The position numbers and the translations under genes are program-made. Below the pieces are notes generated by a model. The model was not told where the DNA came from, did no database searches, and worked only from the letters and a program-made list of their open reading frames with translations. From Bugulina stolonifera (Eukaryota; Bryozoa; Gymnolaemata; Cheilostomatida; Bugulidae): a stretch of DNA of 64,000 nucleotides. The number at the start of each line of letters is the position of its first letter. The first letter of the stretch is position 1. Location of the stretch: assembly GCA_935421135.1 (NCBI GenBank), contig OW285187.1:5890001-5954000 (forward strand), written 5' to 3'. Below, piece by piece: positions 25,229 through 37,686 of the stretch.

Positions 25229-25606
25229 CAAAGATAGTGGAAGGGAAGATCGGACACTCAATGATAAAACCCTGTCCCACCAAATACGCCCAATTTGGCG
25301 GTCCCGACGTTCCGCGACCTACTTCCCGCCTTAAATGTGTTGAACTTTTAGTTGGCTGCTAGACTAGTTTCGCGAAGCAACGGGTTAACTGTTGCGCTCC
25401 TTCTAATAATATATCGTTTGTGTAAGTAGACTGTCTATTCAATGACGCTGCTAGCAATATTATCTAATTGGCCGGCGGAACACCAATAGCAAGAGCGGAT
25501 TTGTGTACAAGGTAGCACAACTCTTTGCTTTGTTCGGACCGCGTTTGGAGGCGGGGGACGGACAGTTTTTGGCCTGAGTGTCTGATCTTCCCTTCCACTA
25601 TCTTTG
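25229..25606. mobile_element. 378-bp MITE with 32-bp TIRs and 7-bp TSD
   Basis: Left terminal repeat 25229-25260 starts CAAAGATAGTGGAAGGGAAG; right repeat 25575-25606 is its inverse with one mismatch (G to A). Exactly outside both ends lies TGTGTAG (25222-25228 and 25607-25613), a 7-bp target-site duplication. The interior is much more GC-rich than its surroundings and contains TTCCCGCC and TTTGGCGG strings. There is no coding frame. I cannot assign the superfamily. Confidence 0.88.
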
Positions 25607-27671
25607 TGTGTAGTTCATTTTGCCAAAGCTATAGCTTTGCATTTTGCTTACAAAGATATCTTTGTTGTTTATCACTAATATAAGAGATCATCGAATGTAT
25701 ATGAATGCCCGCCATTAACTGTCGTACAGAACCGTGTTTATAACGAAATATTAGCGGAATCTCTGTTGTAATCACAGGAAGTACTTATTCAGCCAAAAAT
25801 GTAAGTGCAAAGCGGGAAGTTTTAGCAGAAGACAGCTTTGTTTTCGTCATTTTGATAAGTTCTAAAAATTAATCTGACTTGCTAGATTCCATGAGTTTTA
25901 ACTACTAATGTTTTTGAAAAAAAGAATCACAAAATCATGAAAATGCTAGCATTTGCTCCATTATTATTTATTGTATTGTAATTCTAATTAACTGTTTGTT
26001 TGTTTATTAAATTTAATTTAAAATAAAATATTTACATCATAATCATGATAATAATTTATATCATGATCAAGATCAAGAAAGAACTAGTGAACAATAGCAA
26101 CTTGTAAAAGAAAAAAGTAGGGTTTTTAAATGAATATGAGCTGAGTGTGAGATGCACAATGTCAATGTGAATGTTATGTAATCTAATGTATGTTTATCTA
26201 CCAAATACAAGTACCAAATACTGCCAGAGGAGAGCCAACCTGACCTCAATATGAATATTAGCCAAAAGATGTATTTACCACTCTAGTTTCCTGCCATGAA
26301 CAATTCGTGAGATGAGATGAGAAACCGACCTCCAATCCTAAACAGTGATATACTCACTGTAAAAATTGCAGACTCCCTAGTCCAAAAATAGTTAAAACTA
26401 GAGGCTACCTTATAGATTTGAATGAAATTGCTGGTGGAGTCCTACCTCATCTGAGGTAAATACAAACCACACCATTGGCCACGCCATACAATACAATAAC
26501 AATTCAATAGTCTGAATTAGCATATAAATACTAAATTATTATTATAATAAATTATATAATCATAATGGTTGGCAACCTTATATTTTGTATAAGTGTGAGT
26601 GCTCAGTTTCACTTGACTAGTGTAACTAGGGTAACCAGCACACATGTCCAATGTAATGCTACTGTTGAGGCTACCATAGTATAGTGATAGTGTAACAGAA
26701 AACAGGTGGGCGACAGTCCTTAGACAGTAGTCTACCTGGGTGTTATGACTAGTAGGTGTAAATGACTGATTTGCTCTCACTTGTGTGTATATAAACATGT
26801 ATAGCTACTATATAAACAAGTTAGTTACAACCAGGGCTTGGTACCCACTTGACAACCCAATACGATCGTACCGGTACCTGGTGCGAAATGGTCCCAATGG
26901 ACAATTTCAAGTGCGTATGTAAGTCCTACATGTACCAGAATCCCTCCAGAATGTTTGAGTTCCAAGAATGTGTTATAGTAAAATGATGTTTGCAGTAAAG
27001 AGTGCAGTTACAGACTGCATTAACTATAACAATGCATTCCTTATATTTAGTAGCTGTAGAAACCACAATTTTGGGCTACTAATTTAGGACACATGAGGAC
27101 ACAGGTCAGGGTTACAATACAAAAGGTTGTTAACACTACTTATAGTTTGTTTATAATACCAGTGATGATTGCTTATAGTAACATGCATGTAATTGCTTGC
27201 AATAATAACAAAGGAAAAGTAATGTCAACATAGTAAGTAGTGATTATATAATCATATAATGCTAGTGGCAATGACCACACACATGCCATGTTGTGATAAA
27301 GGTACACATAGGCTCCTGAAAGGCAGTCTAGATCTGGGGAGATTTGTTCTGCAGTTGAATCTAATGCTTCCTGGTGCATGTGTAGGCTGTGTGCTACCCA
27401 CATCCCACTGTGGGACATTGGCATACACTAGTTAGCATAAAACCTACTAGTATCTGTGATATTGGTCTCAAAGTCCAACAAAGATTTTCCATATTCTATA
27501 TATTTATTAGTAATTTGCCACATACAATGCATGGGAGTAAGTAGCAGCTATTTTATATGTATTTTATTGCATCAGTTGTACCCCATTATAATTATGTTGC
27601 TACTCTACCAGCTGATGTGGTCAACATTACTTTCTTTGTGTGTTGTAGTTTAAATCTTATCAAACACAGGG

Positions 27672-30600
27672 ATGTTCTTTTGTCATGAGATATTGCAAAG
27701 AAGGAATGGCTCTTTTGGGATCATTTGGTTGGCTGCCATGCAGAATAGATCTTTAACTAGGCGCGAATATGAAAAGGTGCATGTTTCGGAAAAATGGTAG
27801 GTATTATTCCTGTAGCTTTAAATGATAGGCCTCTTTCCATGTACATGTGCTTCAAACATTTTTGTTGACCAAAGCAAGCAACTTCAACTTTCTCTCACAA
27901 ATAATGAGGTATACATATAACAAAATGTGATGTTATTATTTAGTATACCGCATTTAGTGTACAGCTTAGAATTGCACATAAAAATACAGACAAAGCATTG
28001 CTAGTAGAATTTTCAATTTGTGCAATATATTACATATGTTGGAGTGTTGGAGTGTTGTGACAAGCACTTTGAATAATATTTTCTTGTTTGTGTACATGCA
28101 CAGTTGATGCCCTGACAAATATATTGTACTAATTTGTAAGTGTATCTGTTACATTTAGTGAGGAGATAATTGCGTATATCATGGCTAAGGTGAAGAGCTC
28201 CGGTGATCGTACTAGGAGATTCTCGCTCTATCTTTCAGCACAGCTCATGTATGGAACTGTGAAGGTGTTCTTTGAACAAAATAAGTATTTACTCAGTACG
28301 TACATTTTACAAAAATATATGCAGATTCATGTGTATTATAATATTACAGTAGCATTTCAACTAAGCATAGTATCATGATACATAATAGTTAACTTTTGAT
28401 TGAAGTTTTCAGTTAATTTCTTTAATTGTGAATACTATACTGTTATCTATCAATTTTCATGCCATCACAATGTGTATAAACTTAATATAATTAGCGTTTG
28501 ATGTGAGTTATAAACATGTGCCATTCCATTGTGTCAGCTGACTGTCTCGAGGCAGAGAGGAAATTGAAGAAGGTAGTGGTACAAGATTTGCTTCTCATAC
28601 CGGATGCAGCACCACTCAGCAGCAGGAAGCTGTGTCTCATTGAAGACTTTTCTTCCCTTACTACTTGTGTGTTGGATGACATTAACCTCAACCCTCATAT
28701 CAGGCATTCTGTTGTAAGTATGCTGTATACACATGGCAAACGAGAACAACCTCTCAACCAAACATTTGATTTCATTGTTAGATGAAAATATAATGCATAT
28801 GTTATTTCATGGTGTTCATTTATATATTACACTGTGTTCAGCTTTTCTAGCATTCCGATTAGACAATGTCCTGAAAGGTTTAGCTATAGACTTGAGCTGT
28901 TTCCACATGAGTATCAGTTGATTTAATTTTTCTTTGTATGGTGAGCACAGTCTCAGGCAGATCATTATAATTATGGTTCAAACAATTGAATAGTAAGACT
29001 TTCTTGTCATGTTATATTATTGGATGGTAAAGGTAAAATAGTGTCATATAAATCTATAGGATCTGTTACAAGAGTCTGTAGATTTGTTAAGAGAGGCAGA
29101 GGAACACCTGAACCAATCACTTGAAGATATCGTTCACACAAGGAATACTGCTCCAGCACACACCATCACAATGCCGGAGTTCTCCATTGAGACTTCAAGT
29201 TCATTACTCAATACACAATTCTCACAGGTAACTGTGTTCTTGCAGGCAGTGAATATATCTATAACAACTATTCACACTCCTTAGCACTCAAGTTCAATTA
29301 TTTTGTAACAGTGGCTTAGTGGTTAGAGTTCTGGCCTTCCATTGGAAGATCCAGATTCCACTCCCATGAAAGTCATTGGTAGTGTTCAAAAGGACATCGA
29401 ATCTTATAATGCTCCTGTGCTTCATTATTTACTTCGCCATTGGTGAATTCCCTTTCCCGCCCCAAAGAGTAGAAAAACAATGTTGTCTTTCTTGGGATTA
29501 ATAGCTAGAAGTAAAGCTGATACATTGTTATTTTGAAATATAACAAACTTGTACTGTTGATGGGCTCACAGGTGGCTCCAGAGCTGGACTTGCCGCCAAT
29601 TACTGCCGAAGATCTGGAGAGGTATTATGCAGACCCTCCTGTATCCCCAATTCAACATGTCCCTGACTTGGTCTCTGCACCAGGGTAATTACTTTCATAT
29701 ATGTGCTGTGTATACAATAGTTTGATTTATACTGGCATGATCCAAATGTTATGCCTATCTACATGGATATAGCTTTGGAGTTTATAATTGAAGAGCATAC
29801 AACATAAACACACTATTTTTTGAGAGTGATGTTCTGGTATCACACTAGGATATCCAAAGGTTACGTTTGCATGTACACATCAGTATGATAACCTTCCAGG
29901 CTGGGCAATACATTGCCTGCTCTGAACTGGGTGACAAGCCCAATAGTAGTTGTCATTGATACGTCTCTAGATGTGTTTACATATGCATGTAGGCAGGAAC
30001 GGATCCCAGTGTCTACTGAGCCAGATCCAGCTAATGCTCTTACTGAACCAGAACCGACCAACCTAACTTCTGAGCCAATAATGGGAACCATACAGGAGGA
30101 GTTAGAGCAGACACCTGCTATTCATGTCGACCAGTTGGAGAGACCACCCAGTAGACCAGGAAAACGTCCTTCAACTTTCGATGATGGTCCTGATGTTACA
30201 CCAGCCAGAAAGAAATCTAAGGTATAGATGTAACACTGATGTACATGTAATGTAGTATGCTATAGGGCAAAAATATAGTATAGTAATACAAATTCAGTTA
30301 TGGTACAGAGTATCTCATCTGCTGTAGTTGATATTCTCCTCCTTGGATACAAGATTACTTTGATGGGTCACTCGTACATATTGCATATACCAGTGAGTTC
30401 ATTAATAGTCGTAGGAAATGATTTTGTTGCTGAACAGTAACATTGTAATTTTTATTTATCGGCCTACTGGAGTACATGATCTGATATGATGTAGACTGTA
30501 TATAGCTGTGTAATATATACCAGGAGCATTGTATCCTTGACTTACTGTACATGTATGTAGGTATCTACTGCATTAGTTCTGCCACCACTAGAGGGAGCTG

Positions 30601-33563
30601 TTGGTGAGGGGAGGAAGAGGAGGGTTGTGCGCACCCACCTTCAAATAGATGGGAATAAGAGAGTCGACAAGGAGGTATGGAGAGACTGGCAGGAAAATCA
30701 TGCTGCAACAACAAAACCTGCAGTGAGTATTCTTTCTATAACATAGAATTGGAATATATTATAGATGTTGTAGATTCTTTCGAAGTTGGGCTACTTAACT
30801 AATCAATAAATCGATCCAATGGTCGAAGAGTTATGTGAAGGAATGCATGAACGCGGGAAGTTCTTCCTGCTACATGCATTGCAGTAGTTATTTTCATCTA
30901 ATGGCCATTATATGTTAGATGTGATTTTATTTTGAGGTTTTGCCAGATAGTATAGCAACAGTTGAGGAGTTGATGACAAGTCCTGGTAGTCAAGGTTTGA
31001 CCGTTCAACTACATCCTCCAATTTTTGTATCTGCTTGCTTATTAAAGTTATTCACTGTTTTTGTTTATTGTTCTGTTAAGGTCCATCCTCTTAATACAAG
31101 CACAAGAGATACTTATTGTGAAGTGGAATGATTCTTCACTATCTAGCTGTCAGAGAACTGCAACATGTCTGACTAGAGTTATCAGTTTGTTCTCTAATTA
31201 CTTGTAAAGTTGTTTCCTCATGGTTGTTACTGCTTACAAGAGAGAGGACAACTGTCGAATGTACCTCAATTGCTACATTGTGACAGTCTGGTGCATTGTA
31301 CAATGATGTATGCATACACACACATGCATATGCACTCACCATTTATTAAGTTGTAGCATGTGATATTCTATTTGCTCTGCAATTCCTGATTGTATTTATG
31401 TTTTAGGCAACTTTAATTCAATTGAGATGAGAGCATGGTTCAGGAAGCTATGTACAATGCCTCTACTGACAGCTGTGCTGCCAGGTGGGTCACTAGTTAT
31501 CTCTAACTGGGGTTTCTTCTAACATGAATATTTCTAGTCACAAGAAATGTAGCTCATATTTTTCTTTCGCTCTAAATCGGGATGCGCATAGTTTTAGAGT
31601 TGAAATTTGCTGATGTGCCCTACATCCATGCGTGTACCAAAACAATGTTGTAGTGTACATATAGTATGAATATAATTGACGTACTAAATATCCATTTCAA
31701 CAGTGAATTTCTATTTATATCTTTAGTCGAAAGACCAAGTTCAGATGAGACAGGAAACATAACAGAGACAGAGTTTCCTCGACTTGGTACTTCACTCTCC
31801 GTAAGTTGTGAGTCAGTGCAATTCATGATACAATATATCCGTGAAACTATTGTGATTACTTGTACTCAACTGCTATGTTATGGTGTTACTTTCAGAACAT
31901 GAGTAGAGATGAGAGACTATTGGCAAGCCATGTCAGATCAGACACTGTGGCTAACAAAAGTAACACTAGCTCACTCCATATGCAAACACCGAATGCCACC
32001 AACATACACAACAAATCAACATCTAGGTACGTACTATATACTATTATATACATGTAAGTTATTGGGGTGTTCAGCCATTTAACCTTATCTACATGTAAGA
32101 TGTGATGTTTAGCCAAATTCCTTGTATAAAATAACATCATGTAAGTCATTGTACAATTTCATTCAATTTCCTTCCAAGTATTGTATCAATGAGTTCAATG
32201 AGTGTAATATTGGCATAGAGTACACAGAGACAGCTCTTTGGCTGAGAGAACGCTACTACCTGAGGCAATTGAAGAGCAATTACCTCCTCCAGAACAGCTA
32301 CATGATATGCAGCTTATAGAAGAGATTCCACAGTCAATGGAACAGAATGCCTTAGCAATAGTAGATGAGCAACCACTGCCCCCTGAAGAAATGCAACAGG
32401 TGCTGCCGGATGTAGAGCCATATATGGCAGATCCTACAACTCGACATCCCATAGATGTGAGTATAAAATTGTTTTCTCCATAAAATATGTGTAATTTTGG
32501 TACTTAAATGCATATACGATTTGGTATCATCATATGTATGACATGATGAAATTTACTGAAGTTCAGAGTTGGGTGGCAAAGTTAACGCAGTTGCAATGAT
32601 TAATTTTAACGAGTCTCATTATATTGTCATAGCTATCATAGAAATCTAGTAAACAATATCAATTTATACCTAAATAGACAGAATAAACAGAATGAGGTGA
32701 CAACCCCTTACATGTATGCCTAAGATCAAATAAATAGAATAACAATCGATTTATAATATGTGGTTGTAGGTGTGTAAACGTGTTTATGATAATATAATTC
32801 CATTACATACTATGACTACGCTTTATAGCCGACTACTCCAGCATTGGTTATAGATGACGGGACGCTTGCTCCTCCTGGGACAGGCACACAACCACTCACT
32901 CCAAGGACTGTCTCGGCTAAGGCTAAACTTACCAGGTGCTTAGAGTGTTACTCTACCTACCCAATACCAGCATTTAGCAAGTTTTGTTGGATATTCCAAT
33001 TCATTATTAATGGTATCATACATTATGCTGTCCAATGTGTATACACTATATACATGAGATTGTGTTTTATTAGGAGTTTGAAGAAACATTTTCTGAAGGA
33101 GGAGACGGCGATCTTCACCGACCTCACTGATGTTATACAACCCAACAAGACTTCAAGATTGGAAGTATGCCAGCTATTCAACGCACTTCTGAGTAAGTCT
33201 ATAGACACCCATTACTACTCTCGTACTGTAATATTATTATATTGTGTTACAAAGTTAAATAGTCAATTTACTCAAGACATAGCATTTGAACTACCGAGCC
33301 TACTCCACTTGATCAGGTATTGAGCTAAAGAAGAAGAGCTAATAAATTGAGAATGATATTCACATTATATTTTATTTGAGGAGAGGACAACTTCTAAATT
33401 TCTGTTAATCTACTCCATATACTTTAGCGATGGACACGCAGTAGTCTAGTTTCTGTTTATGCAACTGAACTATATAATTTTAGGTATGGCTAAGAGAAGG
33501 CAAGTAAGAATCAGCCAAGAACAGAGTTTTGGTCCTATTCACATAACGAGAGGAGACCGATAG
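27672..33563 (+). CDS. REC8: REC8 meiotic cohesin kleisin
   Basis: Fifteen exons: 27672-27796, 28159-28295, 28538-28713, 29060-29227, 29572-29684, 29993-30221, 30561-30722, 30937-30994, 31407-31484, 31727-31800, 31896-32026, 32234-32456, 32829-32935, 33074-33192 and 33484-33563; all phases match; 659 aa. REC8 closes the meiotic cohesin ring between SMC1 and SMC3 and is cut by separase. The N-terminal kleisin domain (1-90) reads MFFCHEILQRRNGSFGIIWL and later RFSLYLSAQL, which are REC8-specific features and differ from RAD21. The acidic, Pro-rich middle is disordered. EVWR (exon 7) and EFPR (exon 10) fit the ExxR separase pattern. The C-terminal winged helix (about 595-659) reads LEVCQLFNALL, then QSFGPIHI. 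The start ATG matches the family N-terminus exactly. The human protein is shorter (547 aa). Exon 8 was added because phase requires it. Confidence 0.9.
29311..29470 (+). mobile_element. tRNA-derived SINE in REC8 intron 4
   Basis: TGGCTTAGTGG (29312-29322) is a perfect A box and AGATTCCACTCC (29353-29364) a B-box-like string at tRNA spacing, followed by a non-tRNA body. The cloverleaf is incomplete. It lies in the intron between exons 4 and 5, in the sense direction. Confidence 0.5.
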
Positions 33564-35612
33564 TGCTATACATTCATCCTGCCCCAAACTGTTATCTATT
33601 CCAGTATAGTTTATTTTATTGTATTATATATTGCTGTTTTGCTTTACATTGTTAGTCTTTGTTTGTTCTGTTAGATGAACGAATTGTTGTTATACTTGGT
33701 CCAATGTCAAGACTCACTTTTAACTATTATTGGCTTTACTGTTATTACATACTATGAACTACTTACTGTTGACTTTGTTGTTTGTTTTTCATTTTAATTT
33801 ATATACTCATCTTATAGGAAACTTGTTTACTTTTATGACACTCGTAATGGATTTTATTCTTTAGAAGAAGCAGTTTATTATCTATACATTTTTACTTGTT
33901 TGTCTGTTCAAGTAATATTGTTTCAAATAGTATTTGTTTGTAATTGAGATGTCGTCATAGCACAATATTGTTAAGGTGTGATTTATAATGTTTTCAATAA
34001 ATTTACTACACAATCTGTTAACTCCAATTTCTTTTCTTGGCCCTTTAGCTGACCAAGAAGCAAAACACATGTGTACAACAATGCACAACATACATACCCA
34101 CATGTTCATAAAATGTATACTTAAAATTATACCAGTTCAGGTACACGAACATTGGTTTTTATTGGTATAGATGAGATAAATAAGATATATTGCAAATATA
34201 CATGTATAGTAGGGCAGGCTTGCAACTGTTTCGTAAACTTCCAAATTTCTCCACTTCTGCACCTAACTGTGTAAGGTGGGGTACCAAAATTTGAGTTGAA
34301 AATCAGGAGTCTCCTGCAGAATCACTCAGGGAGAGTGGGTAAACTTGATGCATGGTAATATATGAGTAAAAGGCCTTGGTTAATCAAAAGGCATATTGTA
34401 ATTGTCTTTTGCTAGCTCTAAAGTACATCGCCATAGTCTAAAACATGCGAAATAAACACATCTACTTTACAAGTATTTCATTCCTACACTGAATATAATA
34501 TATAGCTCAAATAGTTGTGCTCTCCTGATATTCAACTCCTGTTAGGAAATTACAGCTAACGCAAGCGGTTCCATTGATGACCACGATAACTTATAATTAG
34601 AAAGGTTTCGTTGGCTAATGTGATCGATGCTAACCAATTATAACACTGGCTTCATTTTTTGACAAATAATACTAAGGCTAGGAAAAGTGGTTGGAATTGC
34701 AAATTCACCTTTTATTGATTCATCTAGAGTTGAAAGTCTATATAATTAATTATAGATTTGACATGCCTCTTGGTAGCTTAGAACAAATTGGACTAAATAT
34801 TTCTGTACCAAAATAATACTAGGCAAAGTGCTTTTTAAGAGGTGTCTAATGTGATGATCTTATTTTCTTATTCATATTTACATTACTATAACTATCACTA
34901 TTGACTATATCTTTTCTTATTAATTATAATAATTTTTATTATAATAATATAATAGTTATATTTATAAATTTTATTTTGTTACCTAACCATGACCATCTCA
35001 TCCTGACATCTGCATACTTGCCAGGGAGCAAGAGCAACAAATCTGGACTCATCTGCTCAAAATCCCAGAATTCATGGGCATAGTGGTAGTGATAGTGATA
35101 GTATAGTTTGGGTGTATATTTATATTAATTATTACTTGAGTAAAAATTAATTCTGAAAGGTATCAAATTATTCATTTTAGTGCTATTTAGTGGCTTCTAA
35201 AACATTTTCTTCTTCATAAAATAACTTGTTTTGCTTGTGTTTTGTGTTTTATGAGGTGTGGTAACAAATTTTCACCATAGAAAAGAGTCAGGACAGCTGA
35301 AAAATTAGTAGGGACAGACACAAAAGCCAGGGGGTGTCCTGACAAAATCTGGAGACTTTAGCCTGGTCTTTGAATTTTATTTCCTGCTTTGTACTTTTAT
35401 TTGATGCGCTTCAAAGGAACTATGAGCAGAACCTTCGTAACTGTGATTTTTGTCGTATCAACTGCTTGTTTCTTCCTTCACTGCTTCACTAAATATATAT
35501 TTCCATGCATCTTCAGACAAAACCCATAGCATAATTACCTTCAGTGTTACATTTAGCCTGTGTAGTAGTTTAGAGAGTAAAGGCGGCTACAGTGAAGGAA
35601 AGGGATATTTCG

Positions 35613-35896
35613 AGAATTTCAGTTAAAAAACAGGACGTTCCGAAAATATTCGTTTAGTTAGAAAACACCCATTACAAAACTGTGTAGATTACATATAGGA
35701 GAACACAATTTACAGATAATGAATTATTTTTAGTGTTGTACATGTGGTAAGCCTACATGTTAGTGGTAGTGAAAACCAAAAAATATAATATTAGAAAATA
35801 AAAATTAGTTGAAAGCTGGGGTTTAAGGTTCAAAGTTTCCAAATAGATGTTTTCCAAGCGAGAATTTTCGGTATGTCCTGTTTTTAACTGAAATTT
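35613..35896. repeat. Inverted-repeat (foldback) element
   Basis: ATTTCAGTTAAAAAACAGGAC near 35616 is mirrored by GTCCTGTTTTTAACTGAAAT near 35875. Similarity continues in both directions (CCGAAAAT inside, a GGC..CTACAGTGAAGG-like block outside). The arms are about 50-90 bp and diverged. This fits an old MITE; the target-site duplication is not clear. Confidence 0.5.
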
Positions 35897-36329
35897 TTAA
35901 ACTGTCACAAATTCCTACCGTGATTGCTGCCAAAGCCCGAACTATGATAAGCATAAGCCTTTATTTTCTAGGCGTTATAGTGGTGAACAGTTCATTCATC
36001 ATTATTCCTAATGTAGCCTATGTAGCTCACACCATACTGTCAAAGTTCAATAAGTATACTTGGCCCTATTGAAAAGATTTCCGATTTATGAAGTGAGGAA
36101 TATTTGGCGTTTCTCATATATTTACATTTTATTTTAGCTACTGGACTATCTAATGTACATGTATAGGTCCTGAGATAGTTCACCAGAGTGTTTGCAGATG
36201 AAAATTTCAGTATGAAATTTAGTTGGTCCTTGTTATAATTTTCTATTTTGAACTAGTAGGAATGCTTTCTGACTTTTATACCTCAGATTGCTTTTGAGTT
36301 AAAGGCCTAGAAGTCTGAAAGATTTCTGT

Positions 36330-36452
36330 TGCACGTGATATGCTTTACCACACCCACATGATATGCCCTCCCACACCCACGTGATATGCCCTACCACACC
36401 CACGTAATATGCCCTACCACACCCACGTGATATACCCTCCCATACCCACGCA
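36330..36452. repeat. 23-nt tandem repeat carrying CACGTG E-boxes
   Basis: About five copies of a CCCACGTGATATGCCCTACC-type unit with a 23-bp period. Perfect CACGTG E-boxes survive at 36331, 36378 and 36424, and intervening units read CACATG or CACGTA. The array ends about 370 bp upstream of the RNF181 start codon, so it could act as a bHLH-zip-responsive element; that is inference. Confidence 0.85.
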
Positions 36453-36821
36453 TGTCCTTCCTCCCAAAGTTGGCTGTACCACTTCAAAGCCCACCAGTGC
36501 AACTGATTGTAATAATAATTATAATAAAGTATGACGAATATTCCTAAAGTTGTGGATGTAGAGATAGAGAAATCTAAAATGGCCTTTGTTAGTTGCTAAA
36601 ACTGAAACAGGAGAAGTTGCCTTCTCTCTATATTTTTGGTTTATCCCAAACCCTGATTACAAACAAGGATCTAAGGTCAACTATATTGATGTAGTGTAGT
36701 GTAATACCAGTAGTAAAAATTTCAAACGAACGTGTGTACACATGATCACCTCTACTAACAAAACCAACATCAACATGGACTTTAGTACGCCTGTCTGATT
36801 TAATCTAATATTTTTTTAGCA

Positions 36822-37686
36822 ATGGCTTCGTATTTTGACGAACATGATTGTGAACCATTAGCAGAAGGCCAAACTCCAGATCACCTTCTCCACCTGGCTC
36901 GTATGTTGCAAGATGGTGGCTACACAGAAGAATTTGAAGAACTATTTGGGCAAATTCAATCATCTCCACCTGCGTCAAAAGAAGTTGTAAAAAATCTTCC
37001 ACAGGTTAAGGTTAGCATAATGTTAATAATAGTGTTACATATTTAGTGTTTAATTTGGACAGCATCGTTTTCTCCCAACCATGATTGGGTACTATATTGT
37101 TAATCTTTATTTTTATTCTATTGGTCTTTAGCTGGCATGAGCCACCTTTTGACTTTGTTTTTATTTCTTATTCATTTAAATTTTGTAGGTTACAGAAGAA
37201 GATGTAGATGAAGATTATATGTGTGCAGTCTGTAGAGCTGAATACACAACTAAGGATCTACCTCGACAATTACCTTGTACTCATCAATTCCATGATACAT
37301 GTATAAAACCATGGTTGAATAAAACCAACACATGTCCAGAATGCAGGTTTGAATCTAAATTATTACTATGCAATATATACTTTTTACAGTTGATCTCTCG
37401 AATTCATAAACAAACGTATTGCTTGTAGATAAAATAATTGTGTATTATTTGGTACTATTACTAGTTAGCCAGGTTACAGGTATTATGTACGAGTACGTGG
37501 TTAAATTTACAAATAGCATGAAAAGTACGCGGTATCGTTAACACTAATGTTATTCCACCTACTTTTCAATACAGAACAGAATTACCTACCGATGATGAAG
37601 CATACGAGGCCATGAAGAAGTACAAATCAAGAGAAGCTCAAAGAAAATATGAATTGGAATCACTTCATGATTCTATGTATGGTTGA
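36822..37686 (+). CDS. RNF181: RNF181, RING-H2 E3 ubiquitin ligase
   Basis: Exons 36822-37010, 37189-37346 and 37575-37686, matching phases, 152 aa (human 153). A small cytosolic E3 ligase. The first ten residues, [10 protein letters not shown], and the tail [17 protein letters not shown] followed by [10 protein letters not shown] are hallmarks of RNF181, which separates it from RNF126/115 and praja. The RING-H2 ligands are Cys75, Cys78, Cys93, His95, His98, Cys101, Cys112 and Cys115, all present, with the Trp of the E2-binding PWL motif after Cys101. A helical N-terminal half precedes the LPQVKVTEED linker. The donor of intron 1 could be 6 bases earlier (CAG instead of AAG before GT); the longer form matches related RING proteins better. 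Confidence 0.95.

Larger units (their letters stand above)
22728..27671. other. Intergenic region rich in repeats
   Basis: Between the divergent LRRC41-like gene and REC8. It contains an 18-nt tandem repeat, a truncated LINE and a 378-bp MITE, listed separately. No host exon was recognised. Confidence 0.5.
33564..36821. other. Intergenic region between REC8 and RNF181
   Basis: It carries the REC8 3' UTR, with an AATAAA at 33996-34001, about 430 bases past the stop. It also holds an inverted-repeat pair at 35616-35896 and a 23-nt E-box repeat at 36330-36452. No exon was recognised. Confidence 0.5.

Noticed and set aside
27672..33563. RAD21 (mitotic kleisin) assignment
   Set aside because: The N-terminal blocks (EILQRR, RFSLYLSAQL) follow REC8 and not RAD21, and the C-terminal tail also fits REC8.
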